This document shows positions 17,453 to 26,861 of a DNA stretch of 64,000 bases, one piece after another. The DNA is from an uncultured Dorea sp. (GTDB lineage Bacteria; Bacillota; Clostridia; Lachnospirales; Lachnospiraceae), in contig CAJTYU010000018.1 in assembly GCA_910584095.1 (NCBI GenBank), positions 1 through 64,000 of the forward strand, given 5' to 3'. The notes below the pieces were generated by a model, which saw only the letters and a list, made by a program, of their open reading frames with translations, was not told the origin of the DNA and made no database searches. Position 1 is the stretch's first letter. Each line of letters begins with the position of its first letter. Made by a program: the position numbers and the translations under genes.

Positions 17453-17715
17453 CGTGCAGCCGGGGTGGTAGCGGTACCTTGAACCTGCAATCCGCTATAG
17501 CAGGGGTGATATTGCGCGGAGGGCGTTTGCTGGTGAAGCTGCCCTTGATAAGTGGCGTTGATGCCTGGGTCTCACGCGACGGAAATCCGTGAACCGTGTC
17601 AGGTCGGGAACGAAGCAGCACTAAGCAGAACCTTCCGGGTGCCGTGAGGGCGCCTGGGCTGAGTTAACTGTCAAGGTAACGTTCATTGGTTTAGTTCGAA
17701 GCGCAATGCACAAAA
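17453..17715 (+). ncRNA. ffs: Signal recognition particle RNA (large Firmicutes type)
   Basis: The RNA scaffold of the signal recognition particle, about 265 nt, comparable to the 271-nt B. subtilis scRNA. The Ffh-binding domain is unmistakable: GTGTCAGGTCGGGAACGAAG followed by CAGCACTAAGC and the paired GGGTGCCGTGAGGGCGCC. The Alu-like end is seen in GCCGGGGTGGTAGCGGTACC near the 5' end, and the termini pair (TTCGTGCA with TGCACAAA). It lies convergent to tadA, a neighbourhood also seen in other Firmicutes. The ends are predicted from the promoter and terminal pairing, to within a few bases. Confidence 0.93.
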
Positions 17716-17726
17716 TAGAAATTTAT

Positions 17727-17776
17727 GAGCCTTGCCCATATCTGACTCCAGTTATGGTACAAGGCTCTTTTTTTTT
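17727..17776 (+). terminator. Intrinsic terminator of the SRP RNA
   Basis: GAGCCTTG (17727-17734) pairs with CAAGGCTC (17760-17767), extended inward by CCATA/TATGG, and is followed by an unbroken run of nine or ten T on the plus strand. Confidence 0.88.
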
Positions 17777-17789
17777 GCAACAGTTCAGC

Positions 17790-18302
17790 CTATGACTTTG
17801 CACTTTCTGCCGAAGGCTGAATTGTAACCTTTTTTTCTTCTTTCTTCCGTTCCCTGAGTTCCTTAAAAAATTGTCTCATAAGCCCGCTGCATTCCTCCTC
17901 AAGCACTCCGGTCTCAAGTTCCGCCTGATGGTTAAATGCCGCCACGTTCAGCAAATTCAGGATAGAGCCCGCGCATCCGGCTTTTGGATTCATACAGCCT
18001 ACAACTACCCGGTCTATACGGGACTGCACAATCGCGCCTGCGCACATCTGGCAAGGCTCCAGCGTCACATACATTGTACACCCCTCCAGCCGCCAGTCTC
18101 CCATCTTCCTGCCGGCCCTGCGAATCGCCGTAAGTTCCGCGTGGGCCAGAGGGTTCTTATCCGTATTCCTGCGGTTATACCCCCGGCTGATGATCTTTCC
18201 TCCCTGTACAATCACGCAGCCGATTGGCGTTTCCTCTAACGCATACGCTTTCTTTGCCTGCCTGAGGGCCTCTCTCATAAATTTTACATCTTCATTCTCC
18301 AT
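17790..18302 (-). CDS. tadA: tRNA-specific adenosine deaminase TadA
   Basis: Zinc deaminase converting A34 to inosine in the tRNA-Arg anticodon. The 170-residue protein has the catalytic HAE at 54-56 (His ligand and proton-shuttling Glu) and PCQMC at 83-87 with the two Cys zinc ligands. The substrate-facing TPIGCVIV and NPLAHAELTAI stretches are also conserved. It is the last gene of a four-gene operon (HTH/coiled-coil protein, dgt, uncharacterised protein, tadA) and converges on the SRP RNA gene. Confidence 0.96.
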   Translation of the reverse strand: MENEDVKFMREALRQAKKAYALEETPIGCVIVQGGKIISRGYNRRNTDKNPLAHAELTAIRRAGRKMGDWRLEGCTMYVTLEPCQMCAGAIVQSRIDRVVVGCMNPKAGCAGSILNLLNVAAFNHQAELETGVLEEECSGLMRQFFKELRERKKEEKKVTIQPSAESAKS

Positions 18303-18326
18303 GCAGATGCCTTCCTCCTTTTTTCG

Positions 18327-19241
18327 CTACAGAGAAAAATTATTCATCCTTCTAACTCTCCGGCACCAATATCCAAATTCTTCTCCCTCTTCCTTTTCAT
18401 CCGAGCTAAGTTCTGTATCCAGCTCCCCTGAAGTAATGAATCTCGGAAACCCAAAAGCCTCCGCTGCTTTCGCTTCCCTACTGTGATAAATTCCCGGTAT
18501 CCCAAGCCACAATTCATCGCCTTCCTGTATCAGCATCAAATGATGGTAATTATAGCATCCATGAAGCAGAAAGCTATTATTGGCTAACCGCCATTCGCAT
18601 CGGGGAAGCATGGCAATCTCCTGCCGGCATATTTTTTTACACTGTCTTTCGGAAGGCGTGATATATTCATCCACATCCTCTTCAAATAAAGCTGCGGGCT
18701 CCGGTTCCGCGGTTTCGTCCTCAGGCGGTTTCTGTTCAGAGGCAGTTTCATTTTCCTGCTCCCGCCGCTCTGCGGCCGCCTCGCCGCCCTCTTCTGCCGA
18801 ATCCTTGACAACCTTTTGCTGAAGAGCTTCCGTCATCGTCAGAGGAATGCTTTCCGGTTCCTCCCACTCGCGCATAAGCTCTACATCCAGCGGAAGGTCG
18901 CTCCATACAGCCGCAAATTTGCGCTTCCCTTCCGATTCCATAATAATTCCCTGTATCTTTGGATAATTTTCCGGCGCTCCGGCATCCTCCATGCCAAAGG
19001 TCAGCCTATAGTTCACCGCAGGGTTAATATTTGTAATCATTCCCTGAAAAACGCCAACCGGCGTATCCGCATCTATATAGAAAATGTACAGCCGAAGTTC
19101 TGTCTCCCTTCCAAGCTGAAGTCCTTTTCCATGTATATGCACCGTCGTTTGCTCTTCTTTCCGCTCTACCTTTACGAAACCCACATTCCTGCTGGGCCTC
19201 CCTTGCTGATATTCATATAAATACCTAATAAACTGTTCCAC
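18327..19241 (-). CDS. Uncharacterised protein (possibly DUF6128 family)
   Basis: A 304-residue soluble protein. The N-terminal part (RYLYEYQQGRPSRNVGFVKV, residues 5-24) and a beta-rich region to about residue 130 form one domain. A strongly acidic, low-complexity linker (about 145-195) follows, then a conserved C-terminal domain (NNSFLLHGCYNYHHLMLIQE; WLGIPGIYHSREAKAAEAFG; EFGYWCRRVRRMNNFSL). I believe it is a Lachnospiraceae-restricted family named DUF6128, but this is from memory. It lies between dgt and tadA. There are no membrane segments and no function can be assigned. Confidence 0.75.
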   Translation of the reverse strand: MEQFIRYLYEYQQGRPSRNVGFVKVERKEEQTTVHIHGKGLQLGRETELRLYIFYIDADTPVGVFQGMITNINPAVNYRLTFGMEDAGAPENYPKIQGIIMESEGKRKFAAVWSDLPLDVELMREWEEPESIPLTMTEALQQKVVKDSAEEGGEAAAERREQENETASEQKPPEDETAEPEPAALFEEDVDEYITPSERQCKKICRQEIAMLPRCEWRLANNSFLLHGCYNYHHLMLIQEGDELWLGIPGIYHSREAKAAEAFGFPRFITSGELDTELSSDEKEEGEEFGYWCRRVRRMNNFSL

Positions 19242-19310
19242 ACCGCCACTTCCAATTCTGATGTATTCAAAACAGTTTATTCACTCCGAAGTTCAAACAT
19301 TCCTAATCCG

Positions 19311-20747
19311 CTAATATATACTTGAAGTCAGCTCCTGATACAGCCTTCTCGCATAACTGTCCGTCATGCCGCAGATATAATCTGTCGCAAGAAGCAGACG
19401 CAGATATAACCTCTCCGCATCATCCCTGCCTCTTGCATGATAATGATACGCATTCTTATAATTACTGGAAATGAAAGATACCAAACGCCTGTCAATCGTA
19501 CCCAGCTCCTGCCCCCGGTCATCGTACCCAATCACAGCTCCGATAAACCGGTCCATCAGATAATTTATCATAACACTTTCAGAGACCTCCATTCGGTAAA
19601 TAGTCTCTGACGTAAATACTTCCCTGTACGCCAAGTCTCCCAGAAGCTCCATCAGTTTCTCCGCAAACGTACCATGAAACAAATCGTACCGGTAAGTCCC
19701 CTCCATAATTTCCTGATAATGAGAAGTAAATCCAAACGTTGCACAGTTAATCAAAAATCCCTGTACCCGGACAATCCAATTTTTAATTGCATACTCCTCC
19801 GGGTTCTCTGCACGGATACTCCTTCCCCTGTCATACATCTCCTGAAGTCTCACGGATGGACTGAAGGGATTTCTAACCTGCGCATAGGTCGCTTCCAATT
19901 CCTGAAGCTCTTCCATTAATTTATGATAAGACAAAAAGCCTTTCACGAACGCGTCTTCAATATCCGCCGTCTTATAAGCAATATCGTCCGCCGCTTCCAG
20001 AATAAACGCAAGCGGGTGACGGCATCCTTTTGCACCGACAGCAGCCGCAACCTCACAAAATATTTTTTCATCCGCATAATAATATCCCAGCTTTTTATCC
20101 TTTATATCGCCGCTCTTAGGATTTATTTCCAGCGATGATACCGGATATTTGACAATCGTGCTGAGAAGCGCATAAGTCAAATCCATGCCCCTTTCGTCCA
20201 CCAAATAATGAAGCTTTGTTACTAGACGAAAGGCCTGTGCGTTCCCTTCAAAATGATATAGATCCTCTCTCATCTGCGGCGTAAGCGCTTCGTCTATAGG
20301 CTGTCCGTGGAATTTAAGCCTGTGCAGGTTCTCCCCAAACCACTCCCGAATAGCGTCTTCACCAAAATGCCCAAAGGGCGGATTCCCAATATCATGAATC
20401 AGGCCCGCGCATTGAAGGATATTGCAGATATCCTCCTTCATCCGCACCGTAAATCCCGCGTCTTTCCTGTACGATAATATATTTTCACCTATATTCTGCC
20501 CCAGGGACTTGGCAAAAGAAGAAACCTCCAGCGAATGCGTCAGTCTCGTACGGATAAAATCACTTTTATCTAACGGAAAGACCTGCGTCTTATCCTGCAA
20601 ACGCCGAAAAGAAGCGCTCCCGATAATCCTATGATAATCCTTCTCAAATTCGCTCCGCAGATCCGCCGCCTTCCCAGTCTTCCTGCCTGCCGCCCCGGCC
20701 CGGTACCTTCTGGCAGATAGTAATTGTTCCCAATTCAATTCCTTCAC
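19311..20747 (-). CDS. dgt: dGTPase (deoxyguanosine triphosphate triphosphohydrolase)
   Basis: HD-domain enzyme that hydrolyses dGTP to deoxyguanosine and triphosphate. The 478-residue protein has the first HD histidine in TRLTHSLEVSSFAKSLG and the HD pair in CAGLIHDIGNPPFGHFGEDA, then the distal Asp in LEAADDIAYKTADIEDAF. The N-terminal FEKDYHRIIGSASFRRLQDK is characteristic. It begins 7 bases after the HTH/coiled-coil gene, so the two are co-transcribed. The regulatory partner suggests nucleotide-pool control, but that is inference. Confidence 0.94.
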   Translation of the reverse strand: MKELNWEQLLSARRYRAGAAGRKTGKAADLRSEFEKDYHRIIGSASFRRLQDKTQVFPLDKSDFIRTRLTHSLEVSSFAKSLGQNIGENILSYRKDAGFTVRMKEDICNILQCAGLIHDIGNPPFGHFGEDAIREWFGENLHRLKFHGQPIDEALTPQMREDLYHFEGNAQAFRLVTKLHYLVDERGMDLTYALLSTIVKYPVSSLEINPKSGDIKDKKLGYYYADEKIFCEVAAAVGAKGCRHPLAFILEAADDIAYKTADIEDAFVKGFLSYHKLMEELQELEATYAQVRNPFSPSVRLQEMYDRGRSIRAENPEEYAIKNWIVRVQGFLINCATFGFTSHYQEIMEGTYRYDLFHGTFAEKLMELLGDLAYREVFTSETIYRMEVSESVMINYLMDRFIGAVIGYDDRGQELGTIDRRLVSFISSNYKNAYHYHARGRDDAERLYLRLLLATDYICGMTDSYARRLYQELTSSIY

Positions 20748-20753
20748 GCCTTC

Positions 20754-22115
20754 CTAATCCAAATAAATCGGCGGATCATAATCCTTTCCAAGCAGGGCTT
20801 TCTTCCGTTCCTGATATCCGAGGAACGCCCATTCTGTCATATCCGTCCACCCATGGTCCCTGCGGTCATACAACTGTACATAGCCAATCCGTTTGGGATG
20901 CATCCGCACGCTGTTTGTCTCATATTCATGCCCTGTAAAAGGATTCAGTTCTCCTATCGTCAGATCTTCCGCATCCTCGTCCTCTTCCATCAATTCCTCA
21001 ATCAATTCTTCCGTCGCTTTCTGTTCTTCGATCTCCTCCTGAAGCTCCAATTCCTCTTCCGCCTGCTCCGGTTCGTCATACTCGATATAGTCGTCCTCCA
21101 ACTCTTCCATCGTAGGTTCCCTGAGTATTACTTGTTCTACAATCTTCGCTTCTTCTTGAAGCTCTTCCTGTCTCTCTTTCTTCGTCTTCCGCTGGAACAT
21201 AGCTCTCCATCCGGTAACTCTCTTCTCCTCATGCGCCGCTTCTTCCTGCGCTCTGGCCTCTCTGGCTGCTTTTTCTTCCTTTACCTGCTGTTCGAGAAGC
21301 TTCCGCTCCCTTTCCAGTTCTTCCATTTCACGGAGAAGCTCCTCTACATCCACCTTCGGCGCTTCCTCTCCCGCGTCTTCTATGGACTCTGTCGCTTCCT
21401 CTTTTGACTGCTCGTTCTCTATTTGCTCTTCCCTGTCAGTTTCTTCCTGATTTATTCCTTCCGTTCGAACTTCCGGCGCCGCCTCGGTCAAATCTTCTTT
21501 TTCTTCCTGCAATTCCTTTTCTGCAGATTCTTCGGAAGTTTCTATGCTTCCATCTCCCAAAATATCTTCTTTATCGTCTTCTAAAACCTCCGTCTCAAAA
21601 ACAAGCTCTCGCTCTGAAACCTTCGGAAGTCTTTCTGTCTCCTGCCGTACCAGCTCCTCATGAATGTCCAGATAATCCCCCAGGGTCATTTCCTTCTCAA
21701 CAGGCTCTCTGCGCATTTCTGACGGAACCTTCTCTATTGCCTCGGCCAAGCGCTCCGCTTCTCTCGCTTTCTTTTCTTTCCGCGCCTTTGCCTTAGCAAT
21801 CCGTATGCTTTCCTTTGTTGCCGGCTGCGGCTTCGCCTGCGGTTTGGACTGTTCGTTAGGCTTGTCCCCGCGCTGTGTCTCCGCCGGATCTTCTCCTTCC
21901 AAAAGGATACTCAAACGGAACGGACACTCCAAAATCTCCGCAATCATACGCATATCCTGCTCCTGAAAATTATCACGTCCCAGTCTCTGGGTAAGATTCT
22001 GGCGGGACATCTTCTTTCCGGTTCTCTTTTCAATTATCTCTGCGAGTTCTTTGATGGTCATGCCTTTCCGGCTTAAGACGATCTTGACTTGTTCTCCGAA
22101 CGTTAGATCTGGCAT
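20754..22115 (-). CDS. Protein with N-terminal HTH and long acidic coiled coil
   Basis: A 453-residue protein of unusual build. Residues 3-72 are an XRE-like helix-turn-helix (EQVKIVLSRKGMTIKELAEI; MSRQNLTQRLGRDNFQEQDM). Residues 80-380 are extremely Glu/Lys/Arg-rich with predicted coiled coil (EELLREMEELERERKLLEQQ) and long acidic runs. The last 70 residues form a conserved, separate domain (HPKRIGYVQLYDRRDHGWTD; EWAFLGYQERKKALLGKDYD). It is the first gene of the dgt operon with its own consensus promoter. It could be a transcription factor or a chromosome-organising protein; I do not recognise the full architecture. It has no membrane segment or signal peptide. Confidence 0.75.
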   Translation of the reverse strand: MPDLTFGEQVKIVLSRKGMTIKELAEIIEKRTGKKMSRQNLTQRLGRDNFQEQDMRMIAEILECPFRLSILLEGEDPAETQRGDKPNEQSKPQAKPQPATKESIRIAKAKARKEKKAREAERLAEAIEKVPSEMRREPVEKEMTLGDYLDIHEELVRQETERLPKVSERELVFETEVLEDDKEDILGDGSIETSEESAEKELQEEKEDLTEAAPEVRTEGINQEETDREEQIENEQSKEEATESIEDAGEEAPKVDVEELLREMEELERERKLLEQQVKEEKAAREARAQEEAAHEEKRVTGWRAMFQRKTKKERQEELQEEAKIVEQVILREPTMEELEDDYIEYDEPEQAEEELELQEEIEEQKATEELIEELMEEDEDAEDLTIGELNPFTGHEYETNSVRMHPKRIGYVQLYDRRDHGWTDMTEWAFLGYQERKKALLGKDYDPPIYLD

Positions 22116-22283
22116 ACTAGACTCCTCCTTATTAATTACCTGACGTCACGCTTTTTTAACGCCATATAGACAGAAGCTCCCTTCTGCCTGAAATTTATAC
22201 TCTCCCCATACAGCTTTATCCCCAACGGCTTTCTTCGTAAAGAAAAAAGTTGCTAGATAAACCTATATTTTTCCCACTTCCTT

Positions 22284-22312
22284 ATTCTAACAAATGAATG
22301 CCTGTTCGTCAA
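22284..22312 (-). promoter_or_regulatory. Promoter of the HTH/dgt/tadA operon
   Basis: TTGACG (22307-22312) and TAGAAT (22284-22289) with a 17-base spacer on the minus strand. The gene starts at 22115, leaving a leader of about 160 bases that contains a small hairpin (CAGAAG/CTTCTG, 22171-22186). The 22116-22423 gap holds this leader, this promoter and the ATPase terminator; no gene was seen. Confidence 0.75.
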
Positions 22313-22379
22313 GAAGCATCTGACGCCTCTTTAAATTGCTGCTCCAATCTGCATTAAATCTGCACTTTCTCATAAAAAA

Positions 22380-22412
22380 TGCCTGAAAATTGCTCTCCAC
22401 AATTTTCAGGCA
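22380..22412 (-). terminator. Intrinsic terminator of V-ATPase operon 2
   Basis: A perfect 13-bp stem, TGCCTGAAAATTG with CAATTTTCAGGCA, and a seven-base loop, followed on the minus strand by TTTTTTATG. It lies 12 bases past the stop codon of the second subunit D gene. Confidence 0.9.
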
Positions 22413-22423
22413 CGCTCAAATTC

Positions 22424-23044
22424 TCACGAAGCGCTCTTCATGCTCTTAATTACCTTCAGCCTCGTAAATTCTTCCCGTTCCTTCTCTTCCAGCGCGTTAT
22501 TAATATTGCGCACCAGTTCCGTATACATAGGAATGGTAATATTTTTCAATGCATTCGCCCGTTTCTGGGTCTTCTTGATATTGCCGGCCAGCCGGTATGC
22601 GGAATTCTCTACCGCCGAAAGTTTTATCGTCAGGTCCTTCACCTCCCTGAACGCCTCTCTGGCCATATCAATAGACTCTCTCGTGCTGCTGAAGGAATAG
22701 GTCAGATTATTCTGCTTCTCATCGTACTTTGCCAAAGGAATCTCTGTTCCCATAATACTTCTGGTTTGAATACGAATTGAATCTTCAATCGGAACCGTAT
22801 ATGCCAGCTCCTGCACTTTGCTGATACCATGCTCAATATTTGCCCGCTGCAGACATGCGTATGCTTTGGTAAACGTAGAATCAATCTGCTCCTGTATATC
22901 CTTTGCCTCGTCAATCAGGGTCATCAGTTCTTTCAGAAGAACATTTCGCTTCTTATCCATCAGATCGAAGCCCTGACGGGCAAGCGCCAGCGAATTTTTC
23001 GCCAGCATCAGATTACCTTTCGTCGGAAATTCCCGTGGATCCAT
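22424..23044 (-). CDS. atpD: V-type ATPase subunit D (operon 2)
   Basis: Central-shaft subunit D, 206 residues, opening MDPREFPTKGNLMLAKNSLA, with two long helices around a short middle region and the tail KREEFTRLKVIKSMKSAS-like. Its start lies 32 bases inside the end of the B subunit gene, in another frame, with AAAGGAG 7 bases before the ATG. It is the last gene of operon 2. It differs from subunit D of operon 1 mainly in the N-terminus and middle segment. Confidence 0.92.
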   Translation of the reverse strand: MDPREFPTKGNLMLAKNSLALARQGFDLMDKKRNVLLKELMTLIDEAKDIQEQIDSTFTKAYACLQRANIEHGISKVQELAYTVPIEDSIRIQTRSIMGTEIPLAKYDEKQNNLTYSFSSTRESIDMAREAFREVKDLTIKLSAVENSAYRLAGNIKKTQKRANALKNITIPMYTELVRNINNALEEKEREEFTRLKVIKSMKSAS

Positions 23045-24422
23045 CTGACGGCTCCTTTCTGTATTTCTCTAAAATCCTCGTATCGATACGGTCCAATTCT
23101 TCTCTTGGCAGAATCTGGAGAAGCTCCCAGCCCAGATCCAGAGTATCCTGAATGGTCCGGTTCTCCGACATTCCCTGTCCTACGTAACGCTTCTCAAATT
23201 CCCGTCCAAACTCCAGATACTTCTTATCCAGATCAGACAACTCATCCTCGCCGATAACCGAAGCCAGATTCCTCGCCTCGCCCACCTTCGCATAAGATGA
23301 AAACAATTGGTTCGCCAGATCCTGATGATCGTCTCTTGTGTAGCCTTCTCCGATACCGTCCTTCATCAAACGGGACAATGACGGCAGCACGCTGATCGGC
23401 GGATAAATTCCCTGCCCCTGAAGATTACGGTCCAGCACCACCTGTCCCTCCGTAATATAACCGGTAAGGTCAGGAATCGGATGGGTAATATCGTCATTTG
23501 GCATGGTCAGAATCGGAAGCTGAGTCACAGACCCCTTCGCTCCCTGAACGATTCCCGCCCGCTCATAAATCGTTGCAAGTTCACTGTACAAGTATCCTGG
23601 ATACCCCTTTCTGGAAGGAATCTCCCCGCGGGATGAGGACACCTCACGCATGGCCTCCGCGAAGGAGGTCATATCCGTCAAGATTACCAGAATATGCTTA
23701 TCACACTCAAAGGCCAGATATTCCGCCACCGTAAGGGCCACCTTCGGCGTGATCAGACGCTCCACCACCGGATCGTTCGCCAGATTCAGGAACATGCACA
23801 CATGATCGGACACGCCGCTTTCTTCAAAGGTCTTGCGGAAAAAATCCGCCACGTCATGTTTAACGCCCATAGCCGCAAATACAATTGCAAATTCCTCCTC
23901 GGAATCATCCCCCAGCGACGCCTGCTTTACGATCTGCGCCGCAAGCTGATCGTGCGGCAGTCCGTTTCCTGAGAAAATAGGAAGTTTCTGCCCGCGAATC
24001 AAGGTCGTCAGCCCGTCAATTGCCGAAATTCCGGTACGAATATAGTTCCGGGGATATTCCCTGCGGATCGGATTCAGCGGCAAACCGTTAATATCCCTCT
24101 TATCCGTAGAAAACAGAGACCCCAGCCCGTCGATCGGCTCGCCCACACCGTTAAAAGTCCTTCCCAGCATATCAGGAGATACCGCTACCTCCATAGGATG
24201 TCCGGACAGCTTCGTATGAGTATTAGTCAGAGACATATTCTCTGTTCCTTCAAATACCTGTATTACCGCCTTGTCGTCGTTTAATTCCACAATACGGCCC
24301 ATTTTTCTCTGGTTTCCATCAATTACAAATTCAACAATTTCGTCAAAAAACGCATCCTGAAGTCCTTCAAGGACTACGAGAGGACCGTTAATATTGCTCA
24401 AGCCAAGATATTCTATTGCCAT
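23013..24422 (-). CDS. atpB: V-type ATPase subunit B (operon 2)
   Basis: Non-catalytic nucleotide-binding head subunit, 469 residues. It has the family core SAIDGLTTLIRGQKLPIFSG, RKGYPGYLYSELATIYERAG and LPILTMPNDDITHPIPDLTG. The tail beyond residue 450 (KYRKEPSDGSTGISDER) is extended relative to the operon 1 copy and overlaps the D gene. A GGGGGGAGAGG stretch provides the ribosome site, 15 bases after atpA ends. Confidence 0.95.
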   Translation of the reverse strand: MAIEYLGLSNINGPLVVLEGLQDAFFDEIVEFVIDGNQRKMGRIVELNDDKAVIQVFEGTENMSLTNTHTKLSGHPMEVAVSPDMLGRTFNGVGEPIDGLGSLFSTDKRDINGLPLNPIRREYPRNYIRTGISAIDGLTTLIRGQKLPIFSGNGLPHDQLAAQIVKQASLGDDSEEEFAIVFAAMGVKHDVADFFRKTFEESGVSDHVCMFLNLANDPVVERLITPKVALTVAEYLAFECDKHILVILTDMTSFAEAMREVSSSRGEIPSRKGYPGYLYSELATIYERAGIVQGAKGSVTQLPILTMPNDDITHPIPDLTGYITEGQVVLDRNLQGQGIYPPISVLPSLSRLMKDGIGEGYTRDDHQDLANQLFSSYAKVGEARNLASVIGEDELSDLDKKYLEFGREFEKRYVGQGMSENRTIQDTLDLGWELLQILPREELDRIDTRILEKYRKEPSDGSTGISDER

Positions 24423-24437
24423 AGCCTCTCCCCCCTT

Positions 24438-26213
24438 CTATGCGTTCTTTTCCAATACGCGTTCATAAAAATCATCAATATCCTGTTTATATACATCCAA
24501 AAGCTGCAGATTATCATTCGGCACGTCATATTTAATCGCAATCACCTTTTCAAAAATGCCCTCCGCCTTCAAAAGCGACATGGGGTGCCCCATAGCCACC
24601 AGCTTCCGGCTCTTTCGATACAGATACAGAATAACATCCATCATTCTGAACTGTTTCTCCATAGATACGCAGGTATCATCCTTATGAAATGCATTCTGCT
24701 GCAGGAATCCCAGACGGATTACTTTAGCAATCTCAAGCACCAGCTTCTGATCATCCGGAAGCACATCCGCGCCGATCAGTTTTACAATTTCCATCAGATT
24801 ATTTTCTTGACTCAGAAGTCCCATCATACGATTCCTGTAATCTACAAATTTCGGCGACACATGATCCGCATACCAGCTGCTCAGCTCCATCGTGTATTCA
24901 CTGTAACTGGTCAGCCAGTGGATCGCCGGAAAATGCCTTGCATAAGCAAGGGATTTATCCAGTCCCCAGAAACACCGCACAAAACGCTTGGTATTCTGTG
25001 TTACCGGCTCAGAGAAATCGCCTCCCTGCGGAGATACCGCGCCGATAATAGATACCGATCCGGAAGCTCCGTTTAAGGTCTGCATCATCCCCGCCCGCTC
25101 ATAGAATGCTGACAGTCTGGAAGCCAGATATGCCGGGAAACCTTCCTCTGCAGGCATCTCCTCCAAACGCCCGGAAAGTTCCCTAAGCGCCTCTGCCCAA
25201 CGGGAAGTAGAATCCGCCATAATCGCCACATCATAACCCATATCACGGTAATACTCTGCCAGCGTAAGTCCCGTATAGATAGACGCCTCACGGGCAGCAA
25301 CCGGCATATTAGAAGTATTGGCGATCAGCGTAGTACGGTCCATCAGAGGATTTCCCGATTTCGGGTCAATCAGCTCGCCAAATTCTTCCAATACCTGCGT
25401 CATCTCATTGCCGCGCTCGCCGCAGCCAATGTATATAATAATGTCCGCATCCGACCATTTTGCAATCTGATGCTGGGTCATTGTCTTTCCCGTTCCAAAA
25501 CCTCCCGGAATCGCTGCAGTTCCACCCTTGGCAATCGGAAACATCGTATCCAGAATACGCTGTCCGGTTACCAGCGGAATACTTGCGGGATATCTCTGGC
25601 TAACCGGCCTTGCCACACGGATCGGCCATTTCTGGGTCATAGTTAACTCCCGTACACTTCCGTCCGGAAGCTTGATCTTAACAAGAACATCCTGAATCGT
25701 ATATTCTCCGTCAGAAACAACCTCCAATACTTCGGCCGTCTCTACATCCGGCGGCACCATGCATTTATGCACGATTGCCCTAGTTTCAGGAACCTCCGCG
25801 ATAATGGTTCCTCCGTGTACCAGGTCGCCTTCAGCCACCGTCAAATGTGTCTCCCACAGTTTCTCCGTATCCAGAGACTCCACAGAAACACCTCTGGTAA
25901 TAAAAGCCCCCCCTGTATCCGCAATCCGTTCAAGAGGACGCTCAATTCCGTCAAAAATGTTATTCAGAATCCCCGGCGCCAGCGTCACGGACACCGGAGC
26001 CCCCGAAGACTCCACCTTCTCTCCCGGCCTCAAGCCCGATGTCTCCTCATATACCTGAATCGTAGTCTGATCTTTATCCAGAGAAATGACCTCGCCAACC
26101 AGCTTCTCTTCTCCTACGTACACCATCTCCGACATTTTAAAGCTGCTTTTTCCCTTCAGATAGATGACGGGCCCGTTAATACCATAAATGATGCCTGTAT
26201 TTAAATTATCCAA
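24438..26213 (-). CDS. atpA: V-type ATPase catalytic subunit A (operon 2), TTG start
   Basis: Catalytic head subunit of the second V-ATPase. I place the start at a TTG (26211-26213) that follows GGGGAGGTG by 6 bases and overlaps the E gene stop by 8 bases (TTGGATAA). This gives 591 residues beginning with (M)DNLNTGIIYGINGPVIYLKG, which aligns with the operon 1 copy. The longer ATG frame at 26282 would run inside the E gene. Walker A is GGFGTGKT at 237-244, with DSTSRWAEALRELSGRLEEM downstream. It also keeps the A-type insert at about residues 115-195. Confidence 0.94.
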   Translation of the reverse strand: MDNLNTGIIYGINGPVIYLKGKSSFKMSEMVYVGEEKLVGEVISLDKDQTTIQVYEETSGLRPGEKVESSGAPVSVTLAPGILNNIFDGIERPLERIADTGGAFITRGVSVESLDTEKLWETHLTVAEGDLVHGGTIIAEVPETRAIVHKCMVPPDVETAEVLEVVSDGEYTIQDVLVKIKLPDGSVRELTMTQKWPIRVARPVSQRYPASIPLVTGQRILDTMFPIAKGGTAAIPGGFGTGKTMTQHQIAKWSDADIIIYIGCGERGNEMTQVLEEFGELIDPKSGNPLMDRTTLIANTSNMPVAAREASIYTGLTLAEYYRDMGYDVAIMADSTSRWAEALRELSGRLEEMPAEEGFPAYLASRLSAFYERAGMMQTLNGASGSVSIIGAVSPQGGDFSEPVTQNTKRFVRCFWGLDKSLAYARHFPAIHWLTSYSEYTMELSSWYADHVSPKFVDYRNRMMGLLSQENNLMEIVKLIGADVLPDDQKLVLEIAKVIRLGFLQQNAFHKDDTCVSMEKQFRMMDVILYLYRKSRKLVAMGHPMSLLKAEGIFEKVIAIKYDVPNDNLQLLDVYKQDIDDFYERVLEKNA

Positions 26214-26802
26214 TGCCCACACCTCCCCTGAACAAGAACTTCTGATATTCATTCTCAAGCGCGCCCTTGTATGCATGGTCAATCAGTACATTACGCCCAT
26301 GGACAACCGCACGGACACCGCCTACAAAATCTTCCTTGCTGACTGTAAGCTTCATGCCTGTATGCTCCTCCAGATAATCTTTCTTATCCGCGTCCGTCGG
26401 GTTAATATAAATCGTAAGCTCCTCCCCATTTGCAAAGCGCAGCGCCTTCTCAATATATTTCACCAGCGCCTTTTCATATGCATCTGTTTTCATATATTCC
26501 TGAAGCATACGCTCAACCTCTTCAAACAGCTCCGTCTTAAGCTCTTTCTGGCGCTTGCCGTATTCCCGCTTCAGCTCAATCTGTGCTTTGGACGCCGCCA
26601 TGTTCTGCTGCTGCCTGGCATTAATCAGCTCTCCCCGGATACGCACCTCCGACTGCCGTACAGTCTCGTCCCGATGCTGGTTGAAAATATTTGCCAGCAT
26701 CTTTTCATGCTGCTTTGTAATCGCATCCGCTTTCAGTCTCGCCTCCTGCATGGCTGCTTCCTGTATATGCGCAATTCTTTCTTCTATCGTCAAGCCTCTC
26801 AC
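26206..26802 (-). CDS. atpE: V-type ATPase subunit E (operon 2)
   Basis: Peripheral-stalk subunit E, 198 residues. The first 100 residues are a charged helix (QEAAMQEARLKADAITKQHE) and the rest the globular head, with GMKLTVSKEDFVGGVRAVVH close to the family's GGVIV-type motif. The gene lies between F and A, a different place from operon 1, where E stands between K and C. The last 8 bases overlap the TTG start of atpA. Confidence 0.9.
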   Translation of the reverse strand: MRGLTIEERIAHIQEAAMQEARLKADAITKQHEKMLANIFNQHRDETVRQSEVRIRGELINARQQQNMAASKAQIELKREYGKRQKELKTELFEEVERMLQEYMKTDAYEKALVKYIEKALRFANGEELTIYINPTDADKKDYLEEHTGMKLTVSKEDFVGGVRAVVHGRNVLIDHAYKGALENEYQKFLFRGGVGIG

Positions 26803-26861
26803 CTTCTTCTTTACAGTTTCAGCTATTCATCTGTCAGACTCATAGCTATGGAATCTCTCCA

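Noticed and set aside
17385..17621. Minus-strand 78-codon frame over the SRP RNA
   Set aside because: The region is explained by the SRP RNA with a promoter and terminator on the plus strand; the frame has no ribosome site.
20724..21407. 227-codon plus-strand frame rich in Phe and Leu
   Set aside because: It is the reverse complement of the Glu/Lys-rich coiled coil on the minus strand, which explains its composition.
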